Shown: positions 17,974 to 27,716, numbered from the stretch's first letter. The stretch: DNA of 45,340 nt from Halieaceae bacterium (GCA_008081075.1 VMDB01000177.1:1-45340), one strand, 5' to 3'. Notes: generated by a model from the sequence alone, not told the origin. Numbers and translations: made by a program.

Positions 17974-19149
17974 ATGCTCGCCAGACAGTTTACTGACGAA
18001 CAGAATATGTTTCGCGAGGCTTACCGGCGGTTCTTGGCCGAAGAGGTGGTCCCCCACATGGAGAGATTCCGCGACCAAGGCGTTGTCGATAGGGACATCT
18101 TTAAAAAGGCCGGCGAGAAAGGGTTTCTGATGGTCTGGCCGGAGGAGCGGTTTGGCGGTATGGATGATTATGATATCCGCTGGGAGCAGGTCATCATCGA
18201 AGAGCTGGCTTACGCGCGCTGTAGCGACTGGTTCGGCTCCTTGCACAGTCGCATTGTAGCGCCTTACATCACTCGCTTCGGTACAGAGGCGCAGATTGAG
18301 CGATACATCCCGGGCGCGGTATCAGGAGAGATTATCCTCGCTGTGGCGATGACCGAGCCAGATGCAGGGAGTAATTTGGCTGGCATGCGCTCCCATGCGG
18401 TTGAGCACGAGGATCACTGGCTGCTAAACGGGCAAAAAACGTACATATCTAATGGTATCAATTGTGATCTGGTGGTCGTTGCCGCAAAGACGGATCCGCA
18501 AAACAATCCGCATGCCATGACCTTGTTTTTGGTGGAGTCCACCTGGGAAGGCTTTGAGCGAGGGCGGAATCTGAAGAAGCTGGGATTGAAAGCCCAAGAC
18601 ACCGCTGAACTCTTCTTTAACGGCGTTAAAGTGCCGAAGGAGAACGTTCTGGGCGAAGCCCACAAAGGTTTTTACTACCTGATGGAAGGTCTCGCAGAGG
18701 AACGTCTACTAGGGGCTATGGGCTACCTGGCCGCGGCGCAGCTGTCCTGGGATCTCACAGCAGAGTTTGTTCGGGAGAGAGAGGTTTTTGGTAAATCTCT
18801 CGCCGCGATGCAAAACACCCAGTTCAAAATGGCAGAGCTTCGGGCAGAGCTCGACATCGCTCAATGCTATGTCGATCAGGCCGCCTTGGCATTTAATGCC
18901 GGTACTTTGTCGGCTGAAGATGCGGCCGTGGCAAAGTTAAAAACCTCGGAATTGCAGCAGCGCGTCGCTGACGAGGGGCTGCAGTTACACGGCGGCGCAG
19001 GTTTCATGGATGAATATCCTATTAGCCGACAGTCAGCCGACGCGAAGATCGCCACTATTTATGCCGGCAGCTCGGAGATTATGAAATTAATTATTGGTCG
19101 GCATTGTCTTGGAGATCATTATGACGCCTTCAATCAGCGCAACTTTTAA
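17974..19149 (+). CDS. Acyl-CoA dehydrogenase (LCAD/IVD-like catalytic Glu arrangement)
   Basis: AMTEPDAGSNLAGM, WLLNGQKTYISNG, LAEERLLGAMGYLAAAQ, QLHGGAGFMDEYPISRQSADAKIATIYAGSSEIMKLIIGR. Confidence 0.92.
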   Translation: MLARQFTDEQNMFREAYRRFLAEEVVPHMERFRDQGVVDRDIFKKAGEKGFLMVWPEERFGGMDDYDIRWEQVIIEELAYARCSDWFGSLHSRIVAPYITRFGTEAQIERYIPGAVSGEIILAVAMTEPDAGSNLAGMRSHAVEHEDHWLLNGQKTYISNGINCDLVVVAAKTDPQNNPHAMTLFLVESTWEGFERGRNLKKLGLKAQDTAELFFNGVKVPKENVLGEAHKGFYYLMEGLAEERLLGAMGYLAAAQLSWDLTAEFVREREVFGKSLAAMQNTQFKMAELRAELDIAQCYVDQAALAFNAGTLSAEDAAVAKLKTSELQQRVADEGLQLHGGAGFMDEYPISRQSADAKIATIYAGSSEIMKLIIGRHCLGDHYDAFNQRNF

Positions 19150-19158
19150 GGTGGCTAT

Positions 19159-20301
19159 ATGGGGGCTCTGAGTGGTTACACGGTCATAGAACTCGCGGGC
19201 ATAGGTCCCGCGCCGATGGGCGGGATGATTCTCGCCGACATGGGTGCGGAAGTGATTCGTATAGAGCGCCCCGGCGCGGCAGACCCCAAGGTGGCGGAGC
19301 CTGTCAGTGGACGAAATAAGAAGTCCGTTGTGCTCGACCTGAAACAACCGCCGGGTCATGCTGCTCTGATGGGGTTGATTGAGCGTGCGGACGTGCTCAT
19401 CGACCCCTATCGGCCAGGGGTCTGTGAGAAGCTCGGTTTTGGTCCAGAGGAGTGCCTGCGCCGAAATCCAAAATTGGTGTTCGCCAGAATGACCGGCTGG
19501 GGACAGACCGGACCGCTGGCGCAGGCGGCTGGGCATGATCTTAACTACATTGCAATTACGGGTGCGTTGCATGCGATAGGGCGTCGAGGCGAGCGGCCTG
19601 TGGTGCCTCTCAACCTCATTGGCGATTTTGGTGGCGGCGGCATGTTGTTGGTAACCGGTATCCTTGCCGCGCTGTTGGAAGCATCGAAGTCCGGTCAGGG
19701 GCAGGTGGTGGACGCGGCCATGGTCGATGGCACGGCCCAGCTCATGTGGATGATGCAGGGATTTCAGCAAATCGGTGCCTGGAATGCAGACGAGCGTGAG
19801 GCTAACCTGCTGGATGGCGCTGCCCATTTTTACGACACCTATGAGTGTGCGGACGGGAAATACGTTGCCGTCGGTGCTATCGAGCCTCAGTTCTATGCGG
19901 AATTATTACGCCGCGCTGAGATCAGCGACCCTCAGTTTCAGTCACAGCACGACAGCGCGCAGTGGCCCGAGCTGAAGGAGAGGCTGGCTGCCGTGTTAAA
20001 AACGAAAACGCGGGACGAGTGGGATGCCATTATGGCAGGGAGCGATGCCTGCTTCGCGCCCGTGTTAACCATGGTTGAGGCGCCTAAATATCCCGCTAAC
20101 GTCGAGCGCACCGTCTATGCGGATATTGAAGGATTGGTTCACCCCAGCCCTGCACCGAGATTTGCGAGGACACCCTCTGAGATTCGTCATGGAACGCGTT
20201 CGCTCGGCGCCGACACCGTGTCGGTACTGCAGCGTACCGGTATTTCAGAGTCACAGATAACTGAGTTATTGGGCTCCGGTGCCGCTGTGCAGGGTGAGTA
20301 A
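19159..20301 (+). CDS. CaiB/BaiF family (class III) CoA-transferase / alpha-methylacyl-CoA racemase-like
   Basis: YTVIELAGIGPAPMGGMILADMGAEVIRIERPG, RNKKSVVLDLK, FARMTGWGQTGPLAQAAGHDLNYIAITGAL are AMACR-type motifs. Confidence 0.88.
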   Translation: MGALSGYTVIELAGIGPAPMGGMILADMGAEVIRIERPGAADPKVAEPVSGRNKKSVVLDLKQPPGHAALMGLIERADVLIDPYRPGVCEKLGFGPEECLRRNPKLVFARMTGWGQTGPLAQAAGHDLNYIAITGALHAIGRRGERPVVPLNLIGDFGGGGMLLVTGILAALLEASKSGQGQVVDAAMVDGTAQLMWMMQGFQQIGAWNADEREANLLDGAAHFYDTYECADGKYVAVGAIEPQFYAELLRRAEISDPQFQSQHDSAQWPELKERLAAVLKTKTRDEWDAIMAGSDACFAPVLTMVEAPKYPANVERTVYADIEGLVHPSPAPRFARTPSEIRHGTRSLGADTVSVLQRTGISESQITELLGSGAAVQGE

Positions 20302-20307
20302 CTGCTG

Positions 20308-21114
20308 TTGGAGGATACGATGAGTGAATATGAAACGATCTTAATAGAGCGTGAGGGTCGCGTTGCGCGGGTCTCCTTCAACCGGCCAGATAAGTTGAAC
20401 AGCTTTAACGGGACGCTGCGGCGAGAGTTTCTGCGTGCGGCCTTGGAGGTTAATGCGGATAACGACATTTGGGTCGTTGTTCTTACCGGTGCGGGGAGGG
20501 CGTTTGGTGCCGGTGCGGATCTGACGGACACCTCGGAACCTATGCCCAACGGTGGCGAGGGGGTAGAGGATCAATTGAACGCGGAGTACAAACCCGGCGT
20601 GCTTGCGATACATCATGCGCGGAAACCCTGGATCGCTGCGATTAACGGGCCTTGCGCGGGCATTTCATACTCCTATGCTATGGCTTGCGATTTGGCCGTC
20701 ATGGCCGAGAGCAGCTTTCTTTATCAGCCCTTTGTTGGAATAGGTTTGGTTCCCGACGGCGGCGCTACCTGGCTACTGCCTAATTTGGTAGGCGCGAAAC
20801 GTGCCTACGAGTTAATGGCTTTTGGCGAAAAGCTGACAGCCGAGAAAGCGGTAAATTGGGGGCTGGCCAATCGAGTGCTCCCGGATGATGACTTTGCTGC
20901 GCACGCGATGGCCTATGCCCAGGATTTGGCAAATCGGTCGCCACTGGCATTGCGCTATGCCAAGGAATCCCTGGTGTTTGGGGCGTCAAACAGTTTGGCG
21001 GACACTATCTCCAAGGAGGCCGCGCTTCAGGCTTTTTGCATTGGCAGCGATGACGCGACGGAGGCAATCAAGGCATTTTTTCAGAAGCGCCAGCCCGAAT
21101 GGCAGGGTAAGTGA
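20308..21114 (+). CDS. Enoyl-CoA hydratase/isomerase family protein
   Basis: SFNRPDKLNSFNGTLRREFLRA, VLTGAGRAFGAGADLTD, GPCAGISYSYAMACDLAVMAE. ATG at 20320 is an alternative start. Confidence 0.9.
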   Translation: MEDTMSEYETILIEREGRVARVSFNRPDKLNSFNGTLRREFLRAALEVNADNDIWVVVLTGAGRAFGAGADLTDTSEPMPNGGEGVEDQLNAEYKPGVLAIHHARKPWIAAINGPCAGISYSYAMACDLAVMAESSFLYQPFVGIGLVPDGGATWLLPNLVGAKRAYELMAFGEKLTAEKAVNWGLANRVLPDDDFAAHAMAYAQDLANRSPLALRYAKESLVFGASNSLADTISKEAALQAFCIGSDDATEAIKAFFQKRQPEWQGK

Positions 21115-21187
21115 GGTCCAGCGCCAGGTCGGTGGTTGTTTTTTTTAACACATGAGAACTAGAGATATTGCTGAAAGGGGAAGACCT

Positions 21188-23140
21188 ATGATCGCGGGGC
21201 ACAGTCGTTTGCGAGGAGGTTGCGCGGTGCGCGGGGCGGGTTGCAGTATCAGGCAATATGCCGGCTTGGCGACGACGATCCTCGGGTTCTTGTTGCCCGT
21301 GTTCCCGGTCTTTGCAGACGAGCACTCAGCCGGTGGAAAGCAACTTTTATGGGGCGATACCCATCTTCACTCGACCTATTCTTCCGATGCTTTTACCAAT
21401 GGCAATCTCACTGCCACGCCAGATACCGCTTATCGCTATGCCAAGGGAATTCCGGTGGAGCATCCGGGGCACAAGGCGCGCGTGCAGATTGGCACCCCCC
21501 TCGATTTTCTCGTGGTGTCAGACCACGCCGAGTATTTGGGTGTCATTCGCAGCCTCTACTTTAATCCGATGGAGAGCGAGGGCTTGGGCTGGCGAGATCG
21601 GTTGTGGACGCGTTTTGTCCAGTACTTGTTAAGGGACGCTATTGACGATCAGTCTGGTAGGGAGCTCTTCACCTCTATTCTCCCCAAGCCGTCTCCTGAT
21701 GCCGTGACCGCTATGGCGGGCTGGGACGAAGACCGGACCTCGGGTCTTATCCCTCGTCAGCCTAGGGTTGAGATCGACACCTGGAAGACAATCACTGATG
21801 CTGCTGATCGCCACAATGACCCTGGTGTGTTCTCGGCATTGATTGGCTGGGAGTACTCGTTGATCCCCGGCGGGGCTAATCTGCATCGGATTGTCATGTC
21901 TGATATCGGTGCGGAACAGGCGCAGACCTTTGCGCCCTTTGGCTTCGATGACAGCTCTTATCCGAGTGATTTGTGGGCGTGGTTGGAGAGCACCAGTCAA
22001 TCTACGGGCGGGAATTTTATTGCGATTCCGCACAATTCAAATATCTCAAAGGGCTCCATGTTCGATGTGCGGGATATTAGGGGTAACGAGATTACGGAAG
22101 ACTATGCCCAGATTCGTCGCTACTGGGAGCCTGTCGTCGAGATCACTCAGATAAAGGGCGATTCTGAAACACACCCAGTCCTCTCGCCCGAAGATGCTTT
22201 CAGCGATTTTGAAACCTATCCCTACTATATACAGAGAGAGTGGACAGATTACGTACCAAAGCCGGGAGATTACATTCGAAGCGCGTTGCAGACGGGCCTT
22301 AGCTTACAGGCGTCAGCTGGTGTGAACCCGTTTCAGTTTGGCGTGATCGGATCGACGGATGCGCATACCGGTTTGCCGTCGGCGGAAGAGGATAACTTTC
22401 ATGGCAAGATGGCGACCGATTCGGTGCCCTCTCGCAAGTCCGGGGGGTGGTCAGATGACGCGCGCGGTACTTTTGGTTGGGGCATGAGTGCCTCTGGTCT
22501 GGCGGCGGTTTGGGCCGCGGAGAACACTCGGGAAGCGATCCTTGCGGCCATGCGTCGAAGAGAGGTCTACGCAACGACGGGCCCGAGGATTGCCGTGCGC
22601 GTTTACGGTGGCTGGAATCTGTCAGAGGAGATGCTGGATGACGCCGCATACCCGGCTAGCGTTGGGACGCGAGCCGTGCCAATGGGGGGCGAGCTCGTTG
22701 GCGTGAGCGAGGGTGGTCAATTTAGTTTGCTGATTGAGGCTCAGGCTGACCCCGAGGGGGCTTATCTGGATCGCGTTCAGGTCATTAAGGGTTGGATTGA
22801 CGCCGATGGGGCAACCCACGAGGCGGTTTATGACGTAGCGTGGGCGGGAGAAGATCGTATTACCGAGGATGGCGCGCTTCTGCCCGTGGGCTCGAGCGTC
22901 GACATGGAAACGGGATTAACGTCGAATGCTATCGGTGCAGCGAGTTTGACGGCCGCGTGGGCAGATCCCCAATTTAACCCTCAGCAATCCGCTTTTTATT
23001 ATGTCCGCGTGCTGCAAATTCCCACCGCGCGCCACTCCTTGCTGGACAAGTTGGCTTTGGCTGACCCCGAGATAGATACTAGGCGTCCCGATACCATTCA
23101 GGAGCGCGCCTATACCTCCGCGATTTGGTATCGACCCTAA
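21188..23140 (+). CDS. DUF3604 family protein, predicted exported, PHP-like N-terminal motif
   Basis: Signal-like N-terminus (..LATTILGFLLPVFPVFADE), LLWGDTHLHSTYSSDAF, VVSDHAEYLG, FGVIGSTDAHTGLP, RREVYATTGPRI. ATG 21188 has SD GGGGAAG; ORF opens at 21152. Confidence 0.85.
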   Translation: MIAGHSRLRGGCAVRGAGCSIRQYAGLATTILGFLLPVFPVFADEHSAGGKQLLWGDTHLHSTYSSDAFTNGNLTATPDTAYRYAKGIPVEHPGHKARVQIGTPLDFLVVSDHAEYLGVIRSLYFNPMESEGLGWRDRLWTRFVQYLLRDAIDDQSGRELFTSILPKPSPDAVTAMAGWDEDRTSGLIPRQPRVEIDTWKTITDAADRHNDPGVFSALIGWEYSLIPGGANLHRIVMSDIGAEQAQTFAPFGFDDSSYPSDLWAWLESTSQSTGGNFIAIPHNSNISKGSMFDVRDIRGNEITEDYAQIRRYWEPVVEITQIKGDSETHPVLSPEDAFSDFETYPYYIQREWTDYVPKPGDYIRSALQTGLSLQASAGVNPFQFGVIGSTDAHTGLPSAEEDNFHGKMATDSVPSRKSGGWSDDARGTFGWGMSASGLAAVWAAENTREAILAAMRRREVYATTGPRIAVRVYGGWNLSEEMLDDAAYPASVGTRAVPMGGELVGVSEGGQFSLLIEAQADPEGAYLDRVQVIKGWIDADGATHEAVYDVAWAGEDRITEDGALLPVGSSVDMETGLTSNAIGAASLTAAWADPQFNPQQSAFYYVRVLQIPTARHSLLDKLALADPEIDTRRPDTIQERAYTSAIWYRP

Positions 23141-23149
23141 ACATTATCG

Positions 23150-25900
23150 TCATACGGCTATACAGACTCGTAAGCCCTCCAATACAGGCTTAGTTTGCTC
23201 CAGCGCTTTGAGGCAGGCGGACTGTTCCTCAGCCAATGCGTCGAGCTCTCTCTCGGTGACTCCGGGGTTAATGGTTTTTAGGTAAGTCAGGCGGCTGCTC
23301 TCGCCTTGATAAAAGTGATTCGCCTTCTCGATGGCTGCCTCTCGCCGCTGCTGCGTAGCGTCGGTCGCGCGCTGCTCCAACGAACCAAACAGGGCTTCTA
23401 ACATCGCTCTCAGCTTGCTGAGCACCGCAGCGCTCGTTGCGTTCGGCACAGATTGCAGCGCTTCGGCGAGATAGTTAGCGGATAGCTTGTCGCCAACTTC
23501 CTTGCCATCTTTTGTCACCAACATTCGGATGGGCGTGTAGTCTAAAAATTGGCCGGCCTCAAGATAGCGAGGCGCGAGACACTCTATTCGAAAAAGCGCT
23601 TCCAGCAGGAACGTCCCTGCAGGGACACCCTTGTGAGCGAACGTGCCAAGACAGGCCTTCCCGATTTCACTGCCCAGCAGCACGGCCATGGACTCCATGA
23701 TGATGGGATGCTCCCAGGTCAGAAAGAGCACGTCCTCTCTCGCGAGGGCTGTGGACCGGTCGTAGGTTGCAGTGACGCCTTCCTCATTGAGTCCCGGCAG
23801 CTGCCCGGTAACGAGGTTTTCCGTCGGCCGAACAAGCGACAGGTTTTCTTCTAAATATTCTTGATCGATTCCGATGCGGTCAAAGAGTCGTTCAGTAAAG
23901 TCGTACAGGTGGCCTGCTGACTCTCGTGACTCAAGGCTTTGAATGATGTGACGTCCGGTATCGCTGTTGTGGGAGTGCCGCTCTAGTAGCCGGTCCCTTC
24001 CTCGTTCGGTTTCCAGCGTGAGTTGCTCACGACGGTCTCTGGTGGCGTCTATGATTGATTGAAGGCCTTTCTCTCCGCGCATGACTGCGCTGAGCGTCGA
24101 TTCGAATTCGTTGAAGATTTGGTGCCCGAAGGAGCAAGTGGCAGTGAATGCGCCGAGGCCATTGTGTAACCAGAGGAAGAGTTGTTCTTGTGCGGTGCCG
24201 AGGAGGTAGGGCACATGAATGTGTATTTCGGCACCTTGTCCAATTCGGTCTAGGCGTCCAATTCGTTGCTCCAGAAGATCTGGGTGCCTCGGCAGGTCGA
24301 AGCAGACGAGATGACGGGCGAACTGAAAGTTGCGCCCCTCGCTTCCAATTTCGGAACAGATAAGCGCTTGTGCACCGCTCAGCTCGTCGGCGAAATATGC
24401 TGCCGCTCGATCGCGTTCAATGAGACTCAGGCCTTCGTGAAAAGCAGCGCAACGGACACCGACCTTGAAGTGGAGGTGGTGTTCCAGCGCCAGCGCAGTC
24501 TCTTTGTGAGCGCAAATGACAAGCGCTTTCTCCGGTCGTAAGGTTTTAAGTGTCTCTTGCAGCCACGCTACCCTGGGATCTTGCTCCAGCCACGCTTCAT
24601 TCAAATGGGCCAGCTCTGGATGCAGTGCGTGTGGGGCGTCTGCATAGAGATCGGGCGCCGTCAGCGGATAGGCGTTAAGCAGTCTTTGCGGGAAGCCGGA
24701 GACGGCGCGGCGTGAGTTTCGGTAGAGCACTCTCCCCGTACCATATCGATCCAACATTTGCTGAATTTGTTCTTCAGGCCCACTGTTAGGGTCGATGCCC
24801 TCAGGCAGCGTCGGACTCAAGCCCGCCTCGATTTGCTCGATGACCTGATTCCAGCGTGAGAAGTGCGCCTGCTCCCGCTTGAACTGATCGAAACTGGGAA
24901 AGCGGGAAGGATCGATGAGTCGCAGTCTCTCGAAATGCGCCTCGGGCCCTGCTTGCTCTGGCGTCGCGGTCAGTAGCAGCAAGCCACGCGCGCGGCCCGC
25001 CAGTTGGCCAACAAAGGCTCCGAGGTCTGATTGGGGGTCCCGTAATCCTGAGATGTGATGCGCCTCGTCGATAATAACCATATCCCAGGGTAGTCCTATG
25101 ACGATTTGCTGTAGCTGGGCGTTATCTGAGAACAGCGTGATAGGGGATATGACCAGAGGGCTGTCGGTGTACTCCTCTTCCCAATTGGCATCCTCAAGCC
25201 TGTGCTCATTCAGTAGCGAGAACGCCAGGTGAAAGCGCCGCTGCATTTCTACCAGCCATTGATGTGTCAGTGATTCGGGGGTGAGCACTAACACCCGCGA
25301 CACTCTCTGTCGCAATAACTGCTGACTCAGTATCAAGCCCGCTTCAATGGTTTTCCCAAGGCCTACCTCGTCAGCCAGCAGCACACGAGGTGCGGACTGC
25401 TTCCCGATGCTTGCGGCAACATACAGCTGATGTGAAAGCAGAGACGTGCGCGGCCCAAGTAAACCTTGAAGACCAAAACCTTCGCCGGCGGCGCTGTGTT
25501 CAAGCGTGATCCGACGCAGATCAAAGTCTGCGGTTTTGCTCAATTGGTTGTTGAGTAGACGTTCAATTGGCGTGTTGAGCTCGATGTGCGCGTCCAGTTC
25601 AGCTTCTTTTACCACTTGGCGCGAGTCATCCTCGCCGACTGTTTCGTAAATCGCCAGTTCCGCAATGTGCTCTACTGAGAGCACGGTAAAAGTCGAGCCG
25701 TCGAGGCGGGTAAGTTGGTCGCCCGGTTTTAGCAGCAAGCGTGTGAGAGGCGCGCGATCGGTAGCGTAAACGCGCTCCTCCTCCACCGCAGGGAAGTGTA
25801 AGGTCACTCGTCGCTCGTCGACCTGAGTGACGATACCCAAGCCAAGGGAGCTGTCAGCATGGCTAACCCAGCGCTGACCGGGCGAGAATAGATTCGTCAT
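23150..25900 (-). CDS. rapA: RNA polymerase-associated SNF2-type ATPase RapA (HepA)
   Basis: FSPGQRWVSHADSSLGLGIV N-domain, Walker A ADEVGLGKTIEAGLI, IIDEAHH, LLLTATPEQ, RIGRLDRIGQ. Confidence 0.95.
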   Translation of the reverse strand: MTNLFSPGQRWVSHADSSLGLGIVTQVDERRVTLHFPAVEEERVYATDRAPLTRLLLKPGDQLTRLDGSTFTVLSVEHIAELAIYETVGEDDSRQVVKEAELDAHIELNTPIERLLNNQLSKTADFDLRRITLEHSAAGEGFGLQGLLGPRTSLLSHQLYVAASIGKQSAPRVLLADEVGLGKTIEAGLILSQQLLRQRVSRVLVLTPESLTHQWLVEMQRRFHLAFSLLNEHRLEDANWEEEYTDSPLVISPITLFSDNAQLQQIVIGLPWDMVIIDEAHHISGLRDPQSDLGAFVGQLAGRARGLLLLTATPEQAGPEAHFERLRLIDPSRFPSFDQFKREQAHFSRWNQVIEQIEAGLSPTLPEGIDPNSGPEEQIQQMLDRYGTGRVLYRNSRRAVSGFPQRLLNAYPLTAPDLYADAPHALHPELAHLNEAWLEQDPRVAWLQETLKTLRPEKALVICAHKETALALEHHLHFKVGVRCAAFHEGLSLIERDRAAAYFADELSGAQALICSEIGSEGRNFQFARHLVCFDLPRHPDLLEQRIGRLDRIGQGAEIHIHVPYLLGTAQEQLFLWLHNGLGAFTATCSFGHQIFNEFESTLSAVMRGEKGLQSIIDATRDRREQLTLETERGRDRLLERHSHNSDTGRHIIQSLESRESAGHLYDFTERLFDRIGIDQEYLEENLSLVRPTENLVTGQLPGLNEEGVTATYDRSTALAREDVLFLTWEHPIIMESMAVLLGSEIGKACLGTFAHKGVPAGTFLLEALFRIECLAPRYLEAGQFLDYTPIRMLVTKDGKEVGDKLSANYLAEALQSVPNATSAAVLSKLRAMLEALFGSLEQRATDATQQRREAAIEKANHFYQGESSRLTYLKTINPGVTERELDALAEEQSACLKALEQTKPVLEGLRVCIAV

Positions 25901-26706
25901 TATTCGAAAAACAGTCGGTAGCTGTTTGTGCGAGTCATCTCGAGAAACTGCTCTATCTCGAGCCCTTTCAGCTCAGCCAGTTTCTCGGCGATTAACGGTA
26001 GGTAGCAGGGTGCATTAGGTTTGCCGCGAAAGGGTACCGGGGTGAGATAGGGGGCATCAGTTTCCAGCACAATGGATTCGACTGGCGTCGCACGAACGAC
26101 GGCGCGAACGTTTTCGGCGTTTTTAAACGTGGTAATGCCGTTAAAGCCGAGCACAAAACCCTCCGCGAGGCAAAATTCCGCGAGCGCCAGCGAGCTTGTA
26201 AAGCTGTGAATCACGCCTTTCCTTGCCAGGGACTGACTATGGTTTGCCAGAATCGCTCGCGTGTCATCGTCGGCGTCTCTGGTATGAATCACTACCGGTA
26301 AGTTCTCCTGCGCCGCAATCTGCAGTTGCTCCTCGAACGCCTTCGCCTGTGCCAGGCGGTCACTGTGCTCGTAATAGTAGTCCAGGCCGATTTCACCCAC
26401 CGCCACAACGCGGGTCTCCCCGCAGCCGGCTGCCACTCTCTGTGCGACATCTGGGCTCCAGTCGCTCGCTTCGTGTGGGTGAATGCCTTGGGTGCACCAT
26501 ACTTGCGCATGCGCTCCGGCGAGCTGCCGCACTGTATCGAGATTGGCCGGCGACACGGCAATGGTGATGATTCGCTCGATGCCATGAGCCGTCGCTGCAT
26601 CGAGCGTTTCCTGAAGCGCTTCTTGATTCAGGTAATCCAGATGGCAATGAGTTTCTACGATCGGCGTCGAAAAACGGGGGATCGTTTTGTCGGGTGCTGG
26701 CTTCAT
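25900..26706 (-). CDS. tatD: TatD family metal-dependent DNase
   Basis: VETHCHLDYLNQ, QGIHPHEA, AVGEIGLDYYYEHSD, VIHTRDAD, LETDAPYLTPVPFRGKPNAP. Stop overlaps rapA start. Confidence 0.92.
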   Translation of the reverse strand: MKPAPDKTIPRFSTPIVETHCHLDYLNQEALQETLDAATAHGIERIITIAVSPANLDTVRQLAGAHAQVWCTQGIHPHEASDWSPDVAQRVAAGCGETRVVAVGEIGLDYYYEHSDRLAQAKAFEEQLQIAAQENLPVVIHTRDADDDTRAILANHSQSLARKGVIHSFTSSLALAEFCLAEGFVLGFNGITTFKNAENVRAVVRATPVESIVLETDAPYLTPVPFRGKPNAPCYLPLIAEKLAELKGLEIEQFLEMTRTNSYRLFFE

Positions 26707-26774
26707 GCGGATGCTACAACCTGAAGGCGAGCATTATCGCATATTTGCGTAGCTGGGGTGCCTCGTGAGAGCAA

Positions 26775-27716
26775 TTAACCCCTGTGAACGGTACGAAAGC
26801 GCATTGCCTGCACCGTTTCAATGATTTCGTGCCAGAGCCACTGGTGCACTGGCGAGTGTTCCGTGCGCTTGTGGGCAATGAGGGAGTATTGAACGCTAAA
26901 GGTGAGATCGAGCGGGAGTGTGAGCGCGACGATATCGCGGGTTGCGCCCTCGTTGCGTGCGAGATAAGCGGGACATATCAATAGGTAATCCGTTTCCCTC
27001 AACACCTCAAAAGCAGTGAGTAGGTGGGACGTTTCCAAGGTTCCTCTATCGCTTTCGAAGAGGCCGCGGGCGAGCACCTGGCCACCAATCAGTTCCTCCC
27101 TGTCCGCAACATATAGCGCGACTTGGGGATATTGGCGCACCAGGTCACTGGTCAGCGTTTGCTCGACCAGCGGATGTTCCTGGCGAACGAAGATTGCCAG
27201 TGGCGACGCTGCGAGCGGCGCTATAGTGTACTCGGGCGGATATTCCTCCCGGTGTATTTGAATGGCGAAGTCGAGTTCTCCCTTTGCTAGCTGGTCAAGC
27301 TGCCTTTCTGCCCGAGTGATAGTTCTCAGTCGGAGCCGCGGCGCAATAGATTGAAGGCGTGCCGATAGGGGGGGAAGTAGGGTAAAGCCTACATACTCCG
27401 AAATGGCGAGGGTGATCTCCCCGCGGTAGGCTGCGGGAGAAAAGTCTCCAGCGTCTAGCAGGCTGTCGACCTGCCCAAGGATGCTTTTTAACTCTGCCAC
27501 TAGACTCAGCGCCCTTGGGGTGGGCTGGATACCCCGTTTGCTGCGCACGAACAGGGGGTCGTCAAAGGTTTCTCTGAGGCGCCCCAGCGTTTTGGACATC
27601 GCAGGCTGGGTTATAGAAAGCCGGTCTGCGGCCCGAGAAACACTGCCCTCCTCAAGCAAAACATGCAATGAAACCAATAGGTTAAGATCGATTCTTGCAA
27701 GTCTGTTCAAGTTCAT
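26775..27716 (-). CDS. LysR family transcriptional regulator
   Basis: N-terminal HTH (LARIDLNLLVSLHVLLEEGSVSRAADRLSITQPAMSKTLGRLRETFDDPLFVRSKRGIQPTPRA). Confidence 0.93.
   Translation of the reverse strand: MNLNRLARIDLNLLVSLHVLLEEGSVSRAADRLSITQPAMSKTLGRLRETFDDPLFVRSKRGIQPTPRALSLVAELKSILGQVDSLLDAGDFSPAAYRGEITLAISEYVGFTLLPPLSARLQSIAPRLRLRTITRAERQLDQLAKGELDFAIQIHREEYPPEYTIAPLAASPLAIFVRQEHPLVEQTLTSDLVRQYPQVALYVADREELIGGQVLARGLFESDRGTLETSHLLTAFEVLRETDYLLICPAYLARNEGATRDIVALTLPLDLTFSVQYSLIAHKRTEHSPVHQWLWHEIIETVQAMRFRTVHRG

Noticed and set aside
17698-18246. 182-aa minus-strand ORF spanning the 230-bp gap between acyl-CoA ligase and ACAD
   Set aside because: Most of it overlaps the 5' part of the ACAD; no motif and no convincing SD. 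The gap is more likely a leader or promoter region.
19087-19827. 246-aa minus-strand ORF over the ACAD and CoA-transferase genes
   Set aside because: Antisense to strongly recognised coding sequence; low-complexity H/R/P-rich translation with no motif.
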